Assembly (NCBI RefSeq): GCF_000702665.1
Contig: NZ_JNJA01000009.1
Location: 113,440 to 177,439, forward strand
Direction: 5' to 3'
DNA from: Solidesulfovibrio alcoholivorans DSM 5433
GTDB taxonomy: Bacteria > Desulfobacterota > Desulfovibrionia > Desulfovibrionales > Desulfovibrionaceae
DNA length: 64,000 bases
Shown here: positions 37,113 to 47,019 of the stretch, in pieces
Layout: every line of letters begins with the position of its first letter
Position numbering within the stretch: the stretch's first letter is position 1
Position numbers and translations under genes: made by a program
The notes under the pieces: generated by a model
Told to the model about the DNA's origin: nothing
Seen by the model: only the letters and a program-made list of their open reading frames with translations
Database searches by the model: none

Positions 37113-37892
37113 ATGAAAATGTACATGTTCGAAGCGGGAATCCTCAAAAGCCAGCAGCACTTCTTCACGCTCAACAAGGGCGTGGGCGCGCCCTTCGACG
37201 TGCCCGTGCCCTTCGCGCTCATCGACCACCCCAAGGGCAAGGTGCTCTTCGACACCGGCAACGCCTACGAGACCGTGCACGACAAGGAAAAGCACTGGGG
37301 CGCGATCCTCGCCGCCTACGACCCGGTCATGCGCGAGGACCAGTGGTGCGTCAACGCGATCCAAAAGGTCGGCGTCGCGCCGGAAGACATCCGCTACGTC
37401 ATCCTCTCCCACCTGCACCTGGACCATGCCGGCGGCGTGGGCCATTTCCCCAACGCCCAGTACGTGGTCCAGCGCGACGAACTGCACTTCGCCTACGTGC
37501 CCGACCCCTACATGAAGCTCGCCTACATCCGGAAGGACTTCGACAAGGACGTGCCCTGGCTCATCCTCGAAGGCTGGCGCGACGACGGCTTCGACCTCTA
37601 CGGCGACGGCGCGATCACCCTGCACTTCACCCCCGGCCATACCCCGGGCCACCAGTCGGCGCTGGTCCATCTTCAAAACAGCGGCCCCACGTTCCTGGCC
37701 GCCGATTCCTGCTACACCAGCGACAACCTGGAAAACGGCACCCTGCCCGGGCTCATGTGGAACGCCGGCGACACCGTGCGCAGCGTCAACCGCATGCGCC
37801 ACCTTCAGGATGCCCACGGCGTGACCGTCATGACCGGCCACGACCCCGAGGCCTGGAAATCCGTCAAACAGGCGCCCGCGTTCTACGACTAA
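37113..37892 (+). CDS. AttM/AiiB-like metallo-beta-lactamase-fold lactonase
   Basis: 259 residues. The dinuclear zinc site is HLHLDHAGG (about 104), with later ligands in [11 protein letters not shown] and LAADSCYT and a C-terminal TGHDPEAW. The layout and length match the N-acyl-homoserine-lactone lactonase family of AttM/AiiB. In Agrobacterium, AttM (BlcC) opens gamma-butyrolactone to 4-hydroxybutyrate and also cleaves acyl-homoserine lactones. Here it lies between an iron alcohol dehydrogenase and a semialdehyde dehydrogenase, as in the attKLM set, which favours the catabolic role. There is no signal peptide. Confidence 0.9.
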   Translation: MKMYMFEAGILKSQQHFFTLNKGVGAPFDVPVPFALIDHPKGKVLFDTGNAYETVHDKEKHWGAILAAYDPVMREDQWCVNAIQKVGVAPEDIRYVILSHLHLDHAGGVGHFPNAQYVVQRDELHFAYVPDPYMKLAYIRKDFDKDVPWLILEGWRDDGFDLYGDGAITLHFTPGHTPGHQSALVHLQNSGPTFLAADSCYTSDNLENGTLPGLMWNAGDTVRSVNRMRHLQDAHGVTVMTGHDPEAWKSVKQAPAFYD

Positions 37893-37953
37893 CCGCACCG
37901 GGGCGGGCGCGAGAGCGCGTCCGCCCCGGCCAACCATACGAAAGGAGGCCCTC

Positions 37954-39408
37954 GTGCCCAAGCCCCAAGACAGCCCGCTTTTTCGCGAAGCCTGCCTCGT
38001 GGACGGCAAGTGGATCCAGGCCGCCGACGGCCGCGTCAGCGTCGTGACCGATCCCGCCGACGGCAGCCGCGTCGGCCAGATGCCGGACCTCGGCCAGGCC
38101 GAAATCGAGGCCGCCATCGCCGCCGCCGACGCCGCCTGGCGTCCCTGGGCGGCCAAGGCCGCGCCCGAGCGCGCCGCGGTGCTCGAGCGCTGGCACGCGC
38201 TTGTCGTGGCAAACGCCGCCGCAATCGCGGCCCTGCTCACCGCCGAGCAGGGCAAGCCGCTCGCCGAGGCCAAGGGCGAAATCGCCTACGCCGCGTCGTT
38301 TCTCAAATGGTTCGCCGAGGAGGCCCGGCGCGTCTACGGCGACGTCATCCCCGCGCCCACGGCCGACAAGCGCCTGCTCGTGCTCAAGCAGCCGGTCGGC
38401 GTGTGCGCGGCGATCACGCCCTGGAACTTCCCCGCGGCGATGATCACGCGCAAGGCCGCGCCGGCGCTCGCCGCCGGCTGCGCCATGATCGTGCGCCCGG
38501 CGGCCAAGACGCCGTTTACCGCCCTGGCCCTGGCCGAGCTTGCCGTCCAGGCCGGCGTCCCGGCCGGGGTGCTCCAGGTGGTCACGGGCAGTTCCAGCCG
38601 CATCGGTGCGTTGCTGACGGCGAGCCCCGTCGTGCGCAAGCTCTCCTTCACCGGCTCCACGGAAGTGGGGCGCGCGCTCATGGCGCAGTGCGCCCCAACG
38701 GTCAAGCGCATCTCGCTCGAGCTCGGCGGCAACGCGCCGTTCATCGTCTTCGACGACGCCAACCTCGACGCCGCCGTGGCCGGAGCCATCGCCTCGAAAT
38801 ACCGCAACGCCGGCCAGACGTGCGTGTGCGCCAACCGGCTCTACGTGCAGTCCGGCATCCACGACGCCTTCGCGGCCAGGCTCGCCGCGGCCGTGGCCGC
38901 CATGCCCGTGGGGCGCGGCACCGAGCCGGACGTGCTCATCGGGCCGCTGATCGACACCCGGGCCGTGGAAAAGGTGCAAAGCCACATCGCCGACGCCCTG
39001 GAAAAAGGCGCGAGAGTGGTGCTCGGCGGCAAGCCCCACGCCCTGGGCGGCACGTTTTTTGAGCCGACCATCCTTTCGGGCGTCACGCAGGCCATGCGCG
39101 TGGCACGCGAGGAGACCTTCGGCCCCCTGGCGCCGATCTTCCGCTTCGACACGGAAGAGGAGGTCGTGGCGGCGGCCAACGACACCGAATATGGCCTCGC
39201 CGCCTACTTCTACACCGAAAACGCCGGCCGGGCCTGGCGCGTGGCCGAGGCCCTGGAATACGGGCTCGTCGGGCACAACACGGGACTCGTCTCCAACGAG
39301 GTCGCGCCGTTCGGCGGTTTCAAGCAGTCGGGCATCGGCCGCGAGGGCTCGAAATACGGCATGGACGAGTACCTGGAGATCAAATACGTCTGCACCTGTA
39401 TCGCGTAA
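37954..39408 (+). CDS. NAD(P)-dependent succinate-semialdehyde dehydrogenase family
   Basis: 484 residues, GTG start with AAAGGAGG upstream. Aldehyde dehydrogenase signatures: [24 protein letters not shown], the general base Glu in LELGGNAPF (about 252) and the nucleophile in GQTCVCANR (about 290). The C-terminal [13 protein letters not shown] is typical of the GabD group. It would oxidise succinic semialdehyde to succinate, ending the lactone to 4-hydroxybutyrate route and delivering carbon to central metabolism. Related aldehyde substrates are possible. Confidence 0.92.
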   Translation: MPKPQDSPLFREACLVDGKWIQAADGRVSVVTDPADGSRVGQMPDLGQAEIEAAIAAADAAWRPWAAKAAPERAAVLERWHALVVANAAAIAALLTAEQGKPLAEAKGEIAYAASFLKWFAEEARRVYGDVIPAPTADKRLLVLKQPVGVCAAITPWNFPAAMITRKAAPALAAGCAMIVRPAAKTPFTALALAELAVQAGVPAGVLQVVTGSSSRIGALLTASPVVRKLSFTGSTEVGRALMAQCAPTVKRISLELGGNAPFIVFDDANLDAAVAGAIASKYRNAGQTCVCANRLYVQSGIHDAFAARLAAAVAAMPVGRGTEPDVLIGPLIDTRAVEKVQSHIADALEKGARVVLGGKPHALGGTFFEPTILSGVTQAMRVAREETFGPLAPIFRFDTEEEVVAAANDTEYGLAAYFYTENAGRAWRVAEALEYGLVGHNTGLVSNEVAPFGGFKQSGIGREGSKYGMDEYLEIKYVCTCIA

Positions 39409-39538
39409 GGCCCTTGCGGGCGCTCGAGGGCTCGCCGCGCCGTGTTTCCCTGGAAATACGGCGCGGTTGCGCCCGTAGCGCTTCCCGGCTATCGTTCAGG
39501 CAGCGGCGCTTCGCCGCGTTCCCCCCAAAGGAGCATGC

Positions 39539-39919
39539 ATGACCCAGCGCCGCAACATTTCCTCCGGTTCCAAATGGGAGCCCCTGCTCGGCTACAGCCG
39601 GGCCGTGGTCGCCGGCAACACCGTCTACGTTTCCGGGACGGTGGGCGCGGCCGCCGACGGCTCCGTGCCCGAAGGGGCCTACGCCCAATCCAGCCGAGCC
39701 CTGGAAATCATCCGCGACGCCCTGGCGCAGGCCGGCGCGGACCTGACAAACGTGGTGCGCACGCGGCTTTTCCTCACCGACATGGCCGACTTCGACGCCG
39801 TGGCCAAGGCCCATGGCGAAGCCTTCGGCGAGATCCGGCCGGCCACGACCATCGTCAAGGTCGCGGGGCTCGTCGATGCCGCCTTCGTGGTGGAAATCGA
39901 AGCCGTCGCCATGATCTGA
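39539..39919 (+). CDS. RidA-family (YjgF/YER057c) protein
   Basis: 126 residues, normal family length. It has GYSRAVVAGNTVYVSGT at the start and the conserved arginine in VVRTRLFLTDM (about 83), which in RidA deaminates reactive enamine/imine intermediates. A trimeric cytoplasmic protein by family. ATG after AAAGGAG. It is 130 bases after the semialdehyde dehydrogenase and on the same strand, so it may be the last gene of that operon and remove a reactive by-product, or may be independent. Confidence 0.9.
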   Translation: MTQRRNISSGSKWEPLLGYSRAVVAGNTVYVSGTVGAAADGSVPEGAYAQSSRALEIIRDALAQAGADLTNVVRTRLFLTDMADFDAVAKAHGEAFGEIRPATTIVKVAGLVDAAFVVEIEAVAMI

Positions 39920-40029
39920 ATTCCCTTTCCGATCGGCCCCGGCCGGGAAGGATATTGCGATTTTGCTTGCGGGGCGATCTTTTTGCGGTTAACTTGTGAA
40001 AAAAGGGACAAAACAAGGCCCGCAACCGC

Positions 40030-40272
40030 ATGAAGCATGAAATCGTCATTTGCATGGGCAGTTCGTGTTTCGCCCGGGGCAACAAGAAACACCTGCTCAT
40101 GATCGAGCAATACCTGGCCGAGCATGGCTTGGCCGATAGCGTCGTGCTCACGGGCAGCCGCTGCGAGGACCAGTGCCGCACGGGGCCGAACATCCGTATC
40201 GACGGCCAGTTGTACGGCGAAATCGACGGCGAGCGCCTGATGGAACTCTTAAGCCGCCACCTTTCCCAATAA
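40030..40272 (+). CDS. Thioredoxin-like [2Fe-2S] ferredoxin
   Basis: 80 residues. The N-terminal CMGSSC and the later CEDQC give the four-cysteine pattern (CX4C...CX3C) of thioredoxin-fold [2Fe-2S] proteins, such as the C-terminal part of NuoE/HydA accessory subunits. It would carry single electrons in the cytoplasm. The next gene is a hydrogenase-like sensor (65 bases on), and such a protein commonly accompanies sensory [FeFe] hydrogenases. It may pass redox information to or from that sensor. Confidence 0.9.
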   Translation: MKHEIVICMGSSCFARGNKKHLLMIEQYLAEHGLADSVVLTGSRCEDQCRTGPNIRIDGQLYGEIDGERLMELLSRHLSQ

Positions 40273-40336
40273 TCCCCGACACGACGCCCTCCCCCTCCGT
40301 GTCTCCCCCTTGCCTAAAGCCTCCAGGAAGCAGACA

Positions 40337-42130
40337 ATGCTGACCAGCTTGCCCGAGACCGCAACCCAGGGAGGCGGCATGCTCAGGCCCTACCCCATCT
40401 ATACCATCGAGACCGAATGCCAGGACTGCTACCGCTGCCTGCGCCAGTGCCCGGTCAAGGCGATCCAGGTGGAATCGGGACGGGCGACGGTGGTGCCGGA
40501 ATTGTGCATCGCCTGCGGCCAGTGCGTGGCCGCCTGCCCCGCACATGCCAAGCAGGTGCGCAACGACCTGTTCGCGGTCTTCAAACTTCTGCGCTCGAGC
40601 CGCCCGGCCTACGTTTCCCTGGCCCCGTCCTGGGTGGCGGAGTTCCCCGACGTCTCGCCCCAGGCCATGATCGCGGCCCTGCGCAAGCTGGGCTTTTCCG
40701 GGGTGTCGGAGACGGCGCTCGGGGCGCAGGAAGTCTCGGCCGCTGTGGCCCAGACCCTGGCCCAGGGCGGACCGCGGCTCATGCTCTCCACGGCCTGCCC
40801 GGCGGCGGTGGACTTCATCCGGGGCTACATGCCCGAACTCGTGCCCAACCTCTCGCCGCTGCTCTCGCCGCTGCTGTCCCACTGCCGTTTGCTGCGCCGC
40901 AACTACGGCCAGGACATCGGCGTGGTCTTTTTCGGGCCGTGCGTGGCCAAAAAAACCGAGGCCGACAACCACCCGGGCCTGCTCGACGCGGCCATGACCT
41001 TCACCGACCTGCGCATCATGCTGCGCCAGGAAAATATCAATCCCGCCGCCCTGGTTCCGGGACCGGCCGACATGTTCATGCCCTATCCGGCCAAGGAGGG
41101 CGCGCTCTACCCCATCGAAGGGGGCATGTCCGACACCATCAAGGCCTACGCCGGCAACACCCAGGTCTGCTTCACCACCTTATCCGGCATCCCGACCATC
41201 GAATCCGCGTTGCAAGGCATCCAGAACCACGTGCTGCCGCGCCCGGTGTTCGTGGAAATGCTCGCCTGCGTCGGCGGCTGCGTGCGCGGGCCGTGCGTGT
41301 CCAGCCACCGGCCGCGCCTGCTCGACCAGCTCGACGTCTTCAACCGCGCGGTCAAGCCCCTGCCGGAAACGCCGGTGCGCGCACCCGTGGTCTCCATCGG
41401 CGAGCGCAAGAACCCCGCCCCCGTGGACCTGCCGGTCTACAGCGAGGACCAGTATGTCAAGGTACTGCGGCTGATCGGCAAGTTCACGCCCGAGGACGAA
41501 ATCAATTGCGGCGGTTGCGGCCACGAGACCTGCCGTGGACTGGCGCGGGCCATGCTCGAAGGGCTGGCCGAGCCGTCGATGTGCGTGCACTTCCTGCGCA
41601 AACGCGCCACGCGCAAGGCCAATGCGCTGCTGCGCTGCATTCCCGCCGGCGTGGTCATCGCCGACAACAAGCTGCACATCATCGAGTGCAACGAGCACTT
41701 CGCGCGGCTTTTCGGCGAGGAAACACTCATGGCCTTCGAAGCGAGCCCGGGCATGGAAGGGGCGGCGCTCGAAAAGATCGTGCCCTTTATCGCCCTGTTC
41801 CGCCGGGCTCTCGAAACCGAGACCGACATCCACCGCGACGCGCTGCGCCAGGACGACCGGGTGTTCAGCGTCACCATCTTCACCATCGAGCCGCGCAGCG
41901 TCATCGGCGGCGTCATCTTCGACGTCACGGGCTCGGAGCTGCGCCGCGAGGAAATCGCCCAGCGCGCGCGGGAAATCATCCGCAAGAACCTCGAGACCGT
42001 GCAGGAAATCGCCTGCCGCCTGGGCGAAAACATGGCCGACACCGAGATTCTCCTGCGTTCGCTGTCCGAAGGCTTTTCCAGCGGGGCGCACGCCCTGACC
42101 GAAAAAGAACTGCGAGGGCGGCGCGGATGA
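40337..42130 (+). CDS. Sensory-type [FeFe]-hydrogenase homologue with PAS domain
   Basis: 597 residues from the ATG at 40337 (AGGAA upstream); an ATG at 40379 with GGAGG is an alternative. Two [4Fe-4S] motifs (CQDCYRCLRQCP at 28, CIACGQCVAACP at 57) precede the hydrogenase domain. H-cluster loops are altered: L1 is STACPAAVDF, with one of the usual two cysteines; L2 GPCVAKKTE keeps its cysteine; L3 EMLACVGGCVRGPC keeps both. A CGGCGHETC cluster motif and a PAS domain (about 430-540) follow. The missing L1 cysteine is the proton-transfer residue of catalytic enzymes. This fits an H2 or redox sensor signalling to the next gene (four-base overlap). Confidence 0.9.
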   Translation: MLTSLPETATQGGGMLRPYPIYTIETECQDCYRCLRQCPVKAIQVESGRATVVPELCIACGQCVAACPAHAKQVRNDLFAVFKLLRSSRPAYVSLAPSWVAEFPDVSPQAMIAALRKLGFSGVSETALGAQEVSAAVAQTLAQGGPRLMLSTACPAAVDFIRGYMPELVPNLSPLLSPLLSHCRLLRRNYGQDIGVVFFGPCVAKKTEADNHPGLLDAAMTFTDLRIMLRQENINPAALVPGPADMFMPYPAKEGALYPIEGGMSDTIKAYAGNTQVCFTTLSGIPTIESALQGIQNHVLPRPVFVEMLACVGGCVRGPCVSSHRPRLLDQLDVFNRAVKPLPETPVRAPVVSIGERKNPAPVDLPVYSEDQYVKVLRLIGKFTPEDEINCGGCGHETCRGLARAMLEGLAEPSMCVHFLRKRATRKANALLRCIPAGVVIADNKLHIIECNEHFARLFGEETLMAFEASPGMEGAALEKIVPFIALFRRALETETDIHRDALRQDDRVFSVTIFTIEPRSVIGGVIFDVTGSELRREEIAQRAREIIRKNLETVQEIACRLGENMADTEILLRSLSEGFSSGAHALTEKELRGRRG

Positions 42131-43311
42131 CGAGCGAAGAGGTCTTCGTCGAGGTGGAAGCGGCCCAGCGCAACCGCTACGGCGAGGATATCTGCGGCGA
42201 CGCGTTCAAGACCCTGCGCCTGCCCGACGAGGGGCGCACCATCGCCGTGCTCTCCGACGGGCTCGGGCACGGGGTCAAGGCCTCGATCCTCTCGCTCATG
42301 ACCGCGACCATGGCGCTCAAGTACACGGCCTGCGACACGGACATCGTGCGCGCGGCCGAGGTCATCATGGACGCGCTGCCGGTGTGCCAGGTGCGCAAGA
42401 TCAGCTACGCCACCTTCACCGTGGTGGACATCCACCCCAACGGCGGGGCGCGCGTGGTGGAGATGGACAACCCGCCGATCACGCTCGTGCGCGACGGGCT
42501 GGCCGTCAACCTGGACTTCGAGGAGGTCTCCTCGCCGCGCTACAACGACCGGGTGATCCGGGTTTACGACATGGCGCTGCGGCCCGGGGACCGGCTGATA
42601 TTTACTTCCGACGGCATCACCCAGGCGGGGCTCGGGTCCGAGCGGCTGCGCCTGGGCTGGCGCATCAAGGGCTGCCGGGAATTCGCCCTGGAGCAGGTGG
42701 CCAAGGACCCGAAGATTTCGGCCCGCGCCCTTTCCCAGAAAATCCTCGCCCAGGGCCTGCGCCAGGAACCGTTCCAGCGGGCTTTCGACGACATGACCGC
42801 GGCCGTGATCTACCTGCGTCGCCCCCGGCGCACGATCATCCTGACCGGCCCGCCCTACGCTGCCGGCCGCGACAAGGAATTCGCCGAGGCGCTCGAGGAC
42901 TTCGAAGGGCGCAAGATCATCTGCGGCGGTACCACGGCCAACATCGTGTCCCGGGAGCTCGGGCGGCCCATCCGCGACTGCCTGACGGCCAAGGGCGCGA
43001 GCTGCGACATACCGCCGGCGGCGGAAATGGAGGGCGTGGACCTCGTGACCGAAGGCATCCTGACGCTTACGCGCACGGCGCAACTGCTGGAACGCGACGA
43101 CGTGCCGCGGGAGAAGAATCCGGCCACGCAGCTCTACGAAATCCTGCTCGACAGCGACTCGATCGAATTCGTGGTGGGCGCGCGCATCAACGAAGCGCAC
43201 CAGGACCCCAACCTGCCCATCGACCTGGAGATCCGGCGCAACATCGTCAAGCGCATCCGGAACGTGCTGGAAGAGAAGTACCTGAAGGAAACGAGGATGC
43301 GGGTTTTTTAA
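42127..43311 (+). CDS. SpoIIE/PP2C-type phosphatase with extra C-terminal domain
   Basis: 394 residues, ATGA overlap with the hydrogenase-like gene. The phosphatase domain (about 1-235) has metal-binding positions GEDICGD, LSDGLGHG, FTSDGITQ and FDDMTAAVIY. The remaining 155 residues (beginning RRTIILTGPPYAAGRDKEF, with ICGGTTANIV) are not part of the usual domain and I do not recognise them. SpoIIE phosphatases act on phosphoserine anti-anti-sigma factors and other Ser/Thr phosphoproteins. The likely chain is H2 or redox state, PAS, phosphatase, target; the target is not encoded nearby. Confidence 0.9.
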   Translation: MTSEEVFVEVEAAQRNRYGEDICGDAFKTLRLPDEGRTIAVLSDGLGHGVKASILSLMTATMALKYTACDTDIVRAAEVIMDALPVCQVRKISYATFTVVDIHPNGGARVVEMDNPPITLVRDGLAVNLDFEEVSSPRYNDRVIRVYDMALRPGDRLIFTSDGITQAGLGSERLRLGWRIKGCREFALEQVAKDPKISARALSQKILAQGLRQEPFQRAFDDMTAAVIYLRRPRRTIILTGPPYAAGRDKEFAEALEDFEGRKIICGGTTANIVSRELGRPIRDCLTAKGASCDIPPAAEMEGVDLVTEGILTLTRTAQLLERDDVPREKNPATQLYEILLDSDSIEFVVGARINEAHQDPNLPIDLEIRRNIVKRIRNVLEEKYLKETRMRVF

Positions 43312-43356
43312 AAAAACGCGCCCCGCCGGAAACCGCCAAGCCGGACGGGGCGCGTC
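43310..43356 (-). terminator. Rho-independent terminator of the small TPR gene
   Basis: On the minus strand CGCGCCCCG..CCGG and CCGG.CGGGGCGCG form a long stem followed by seven T. It overlaps the last base pairs of the convergent phosphatase gene. Confidence 0.75.
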
Positions 43357-43381
43357 GCCAACGGGCTTTCACCGGCTGTTT

Positions 43382-43744
43382 CTACACGGCAGCCGCACAC
43401 TCCCAGGCGGGAGCCCGCGCGGGCAAAACCGCGGCGAAATGCCCCAGGATGTTCTGGTAGAGCTTGCTGCCGCATCCGGCCCGATTGCGGACCAGGGTCA
43501 GAGCCTTTTCGAATTCCTCGGCCGCCTCGTCGCTGCGGCCGGCCTCGTGCAGGGCCAGTCCCAGGCGAAACACCGAATGGGCCGTGGCCGTCTCCACGCC
43601 GCCGCCGTTTTCCGAAAGCGCCACGGAACGACGCAACAGAGCCTCGGCTCCTACAAGGTCGCCGTGCTCCAGCGCTTCCATGCCGGCCTCGCGCAGTTGT
43701 CGCACGCTGGCCGAAAGTTCACATTTCCCGTTGGTACAAGCCAT
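43382..43744 (-). CDS. Small TPR-repeat protein
   Basis: 120 residues from the ATG at 43744. It starts MACTNGKCELSASV, with two cysteines, then TPR-type helix pairs (GMEALEHGDLVGAEALLRRS; FRLGLALHEAGRSDEAAEEF) and a C-terminal CGSKLYQNILGHF helix. Longer in-frame starts give an unlikely Arg/Gly-rich extension. Cytoplasmic adaptor by fold. Followed by its own terminator. The next upstream gene on the strand is flavodoxin, 158 bases away; whether they share a transcript is unclear. Confidence 0.78.
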   Translation of the reverse strand: MACTNGKCELSASVRQLREAGMEALEHGDLVGAEALLRRSVALSENGGGVETATAHSVFRLGLALHEAGRSDEAAEEFEKALTLVRNRAGCGSKLYQNILGHFAAVLPARAPAWECAAAV

Positions 43745-43902
43745 GACAGCCTCCAGGCAAGCGGGCGTTCCTCTTCGAGATTCGCCCGGCAAAGGCGACG
43801 CGCCTGCCCGCGCGCGCCGTATCGTTCCTTGTTTCAAGCCGTCCCCATCTCCCGGCAGGGCCCCTTTCCTTCGCCATCCGCTCCCGCATCAGGCGAGGGG
43901 CG

Positions 43903-44436
<534 letters not shown>

Positions 44437-44497
44437 TTATGCGCTCCACTTTCCGAGCGCCGACCACTTCCGACCACGCGACACTGCGCCCCAAGCC

Positions 44498-44793
44498 TTT
44501 CCAAGAGCAAAACTCATGAAACTTCGCCCCGAAAGGGCGACGGCCCAGGGCCGGAATTTTCCCTGCCGCTGCCGCCGCTGTCGCGGCAGGCTCGGCAGGG
44601 AAAATTCCGGCTCCATCTTCGTTTCGCATCCCCCGCCCATCCGGTGCCCGCAGTCTCCCCCGCGCCACGACGCCGACCGGGGGGACCGGGGGGAGTGACT
44701 CCCCCCGGCGGGGTCCGGGGCAGAGCCCTGGCAGGGTCCGGGACAGCGCCCTGGCAGGGTCTGGGGCAGCGCCCCAGCCGCCGGGGGCGTCTC
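44498..44793. repeat. Large dispersed intergenic element, copy B
   Basis: Aligned with 594-846 along its length. The hairpin arms are perfect here (44552-44567 and 44592-44607, 16 bases). The 24-base loop (44568-44591) equals the reverse complement of the loop in copy A at 23 of 24 positions, while the flanks are in direct orientation. The G-run palindrome around AGTGACT is at about 44685-44707. The tail repeats a CAGGGTC(C/T)GGG(A/G)CAG unit, giving about three units against one in copy A. It ends nine bases from the stop of the solute-binding protein gene. Confidence 0.85.
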
Positions 44794-44801
44794 CCCTCCC
44801 C

Positions 44802-46010
44802 TTAATGCGAAGCGTAGTACGCCTGGGCGAAGGTCGCGCCGGCTTCGGCGATGAGCGCGCCGAGGTCGTTGGCTTCGAGCGTGTCCCAGCCGATGAAGCC
44901 TACCTTGGCCCCTTCGGGCAGGCCCGAGGGCGCGCCCGGGCAGGTGGGCGGAATGAGCGCGCCGGCGCTGATGGCAGCGGTTTCCGGCCCGGTGAAGAAC
45001 TCGACGAGGGGGGCAAGCCTCGCCAGGGCCGTTTCCTTGACCATGACGAAGAGCGGAGAGACGAGCCCGCCTTCTTCGGGCCAGACGAGATGCACGTCGT
45101 CGCGGCGCGGCGCGGCGGTGGCGAAGAAGTAGGGCATGACGCCGATGGGCGGCGGATTGGTCCCCGGCGCGGGGCGGAAGATCTGGGACGGATGGGTGTC
45201 GCAGACCATGGCCCGGCCGAGGGCGGCCACGGCTTCGGAGCCGTGGCGCAGGCGGATGTTGAGCAGGAGCGTGGAGTCGCCGGCGGTTTCCGGCGGCCCG
45301 CACAGGCCGATCTTGCCGGCATAGGCCGGATCGAGCAGGTCGTCGAAGGAACGCGGCACGGGCAGGCCGCCCAGACGCGAGGCGACCACGGCGATGACCA
45401 GCGGGTTGACGCCGTAGATGCGACACACGCCGCGCGGGTCGGCAAGGCGGGCGTCGGCCAGGGCCGGATGCATGGCCTGGGGCAGTTTCGCAAGCAGGCC
45501 GCCGTCGGCGAAGCGGTCGCGGAAGCTCCTGGACAAAAAGCCGTTGAGCCCGGCGGAAACGATCAGGTCCGGCACTTCCGCGGCGCTTTCGAGGCCCGAG
45601 GCAAGATCGTTGAGCGTGTGCTTGCCGCAGCTGTCCATGAAGATGCGCGGCCAGGGAAAATCCGGCCCCAGGCGCTCCTTGAGGTTCTCCAAGGCGATGC
45701 CCATGGGGGCCTTGAGGGGACAGGGAAGGCTCAAGAACATGCGCGGCCCGGTGCCGTCGGCGCGGTAGCCATCGCAGAAAAGCGGCACCATGCCTGTTGC
45801 GGGGCCGGCCCCAGCCATGGCCCGGGCGAGGGCCTCGGCGGTGAGACCGTGCATGGCAAGCAGCGTGCGAAGCGTCAGAAAGGGCGCAGCCGAGGCCAGG
45901 AATTCGGCGTCGGCCACGGCGGCGACGCCCATGCCGGCGAGCACGTCGCGCCCGGCCGGATGGCGGGCCAGGTAGCGCGTGACCGGCCAGTCGAGGGAAC
46001 CGGGTTCCAT
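44802..46010 (-). CDS. Leaderless (cytoplasmic) ABC solute-binding-like protein with N-terminal DUF1858-like domain
   Basis: 402 residues. No signal peptide; instead a helical N-terminal domain (about 5-65) with the 'YLARHP..RDVLAGMG' and 'TLRTLLAMHGL' layout of DUF1858/ScdA-N domains, without their cysteines. The rest has the two-lobe fold of Fe3+/thiamine-type binding proteins: YGVNPLVIAVVASRLGG, FDDLLDPAYAGKIGL and EFFTGPETAA near the end. A binding protein kept in the cytoplasm cannot serve a normal importer. Its start overlaps the ABC ATPase stop by one base (TGATG). Ligand unknown; a metal or cofactor is my inference. Confidence 0.8.
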   Translation of the reverse strand: MEPGSLDWPVTRYLARHPAGRDVLAGMGVAAVADAEFLASAAPFLTLRTLLAMHGLTAEALARAMAGAGPATGMVPLFCDGYRADGTGPRMFLSLPCPLKAPMGIALENLKERLGPDFPWPRIFMDSCGKHTLNDLASGLESAAEVPDLIVSAGLNGFLSRSFRDRFADGGLLAKLPQAMHPALADARLADPRGVCRIYGVNPLVIAVVASRLGGLPVPRSFDDLLDPAYAGKIGLCGPPETAGDSTLLLNIRLRHGSEAVAALGRAMVCDTHPSQIFRPAPGTNPPPIGVMPYFFATAAPRRDDVHLVWPEEGGLVSPLFVMVKETALARLAPLVEFFTGPETAAISAGALIPPTCPGAPSGLPEGAKVGFIGWDTLEANDLGALIAEAGATFAQAYYASH

Positions 46011-47002
46011 CAGTTTGTCTCCTTTTGCGTGGCGACCGTGCGGCCCCGGCGCAGGTCCTCGCGGGCCCGGGACAGCACGGCGTCGAGCGCGGCCAGTTCC
46101 TTAAGGGCCTGGCGCTCGGCCGGCGAGGTTTCAAGGACGTGGGCCACGGCCCCGCCGGAAAAGACCAGCCGCCGCGTCGCAAGCAGCGCGAGCAGCGGGT
46201 CGTGGGTGGCGACGAAGACGATCTTGCCGCTGCCGGTCAGAAGCGAAATGGCCCGCTGCCGGTCGATGCCGGCGTTTTCGATCTCGTCCACGAGCACCAC
46301 GGGCGAGGCGCACAGCCGCGCCACGTCGGCGATCATGAGCGCCCGGCTCTGGCCGCCGGACAGGGCGGTCAGGGGCGTGTCCGTAGCGAACGGTTCCCCG
46401 GCGAGTTCGTTGGCCAGGGCGACCACCTCGGCGGCGGCCCCGGCGACGTCGGCGAGCAGGCGGCTTTCGGCGTGGGCCTCAAGAAACGGCCCCACGGCCA
46501 TGTCCATGACGAAATGCATGTTCTGGGACAGCTGGGCCACGAGGCGGCCGGACAGGGACAGGCGGCGCGCGGCGTCGGCGGGCGCGCCGTCGAGGAGCAC
46601 GCGCCGGCCGGTGGGGGTGTCGGCGTCGGCCAGCCATTCGACGTCGGCGAGAAAGCGGCTCTTGCCCGAGCCCGTCGGCCCGACCAGGGCGACCACGTCG
46701 CCGGGGACGAGGGTGAGGTCCAGGGTTTCGGGGCGGCCGCGCTTGTCCGTGCCGCCGCGCACGCTCAGGGAGTTTACCGATGGCGGGGCGGCGTCGATGC
46801 GCCCCAGGGCGTCGAGAAACCTGGCGAAATGCGCGGACAGCTCGTCGCGGGAGCAACCCGTTTCGGTCAGCGCCTCCTCGCCGAGGGCGGCGAAATAGGC
46901 TTCGGGCGTCGTTTCCGGCGCGGGCGCGGGCAGGCCCTGCACGGCGAAAAAGTCGCGGCTGGCCGCGAGCTCGCGCCAGATTTCCTTGAAGGGCCGGGCC
47001 AT
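46010..47002 (-). CDS. Stand-alone ABC-type ATPase with N-terminal extension
   Basis: 330 residues from the ATG at 47002 (GGGGAG seven bases upstream). About 95 N-terminal residues are helical and unrecognised. The ATPase domain has Walker A GPTGSGKS (about 126), signature LSGGQSRAL (about 223), an unusual Walker B VVLVDEIENAG instead of the transporter-type DEPT, and an H-loop ATHDP. No permease is encoded nearby and there is no membrane segment. It lies 17 bases after the GTPase and overlaps the solute-binding-like gene. I infer a soluble ATP-driven step with these partners. Confidence 0.82.
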   Translation of the reverse strand: MARPFKEIWRELAASRDFFAVQGLPAPAPETTPEAYFAALGEEALTETGCSRDELSAHFARFLDALGRIDAAPPSVNSLSVRGGTDKRGRPETLDLTLVPGDVVALVGPTGSGKSRFLADVEWLADADTPTGRRVLLDGAPADAARRLSLSGRLVAQLSQNMHFVMDMAVGPFLEAHAESRLLADVAGAAAEVVALANELAGEPFATDTPLTALSGGQSRALMIADVARLCASPVVLVDEIENAGIDRQRAISLLTGSGKIVFVATHDPLLALLATRRLVFSGGAVAHVLETSPAERQALKELAALDAVLSRAREDLRRGRTVATQKETN

Positions 47003-47019
47003 GTCCCGGCTCCCCCCGG

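Noticed and set aside
40417..42126. Long upstream extension of the phosphatase frame inside the hydrogenase-like gene
   Set aside because: The extension is a shadow; the real start is the ATG at 42127 in the ATGA overlap.
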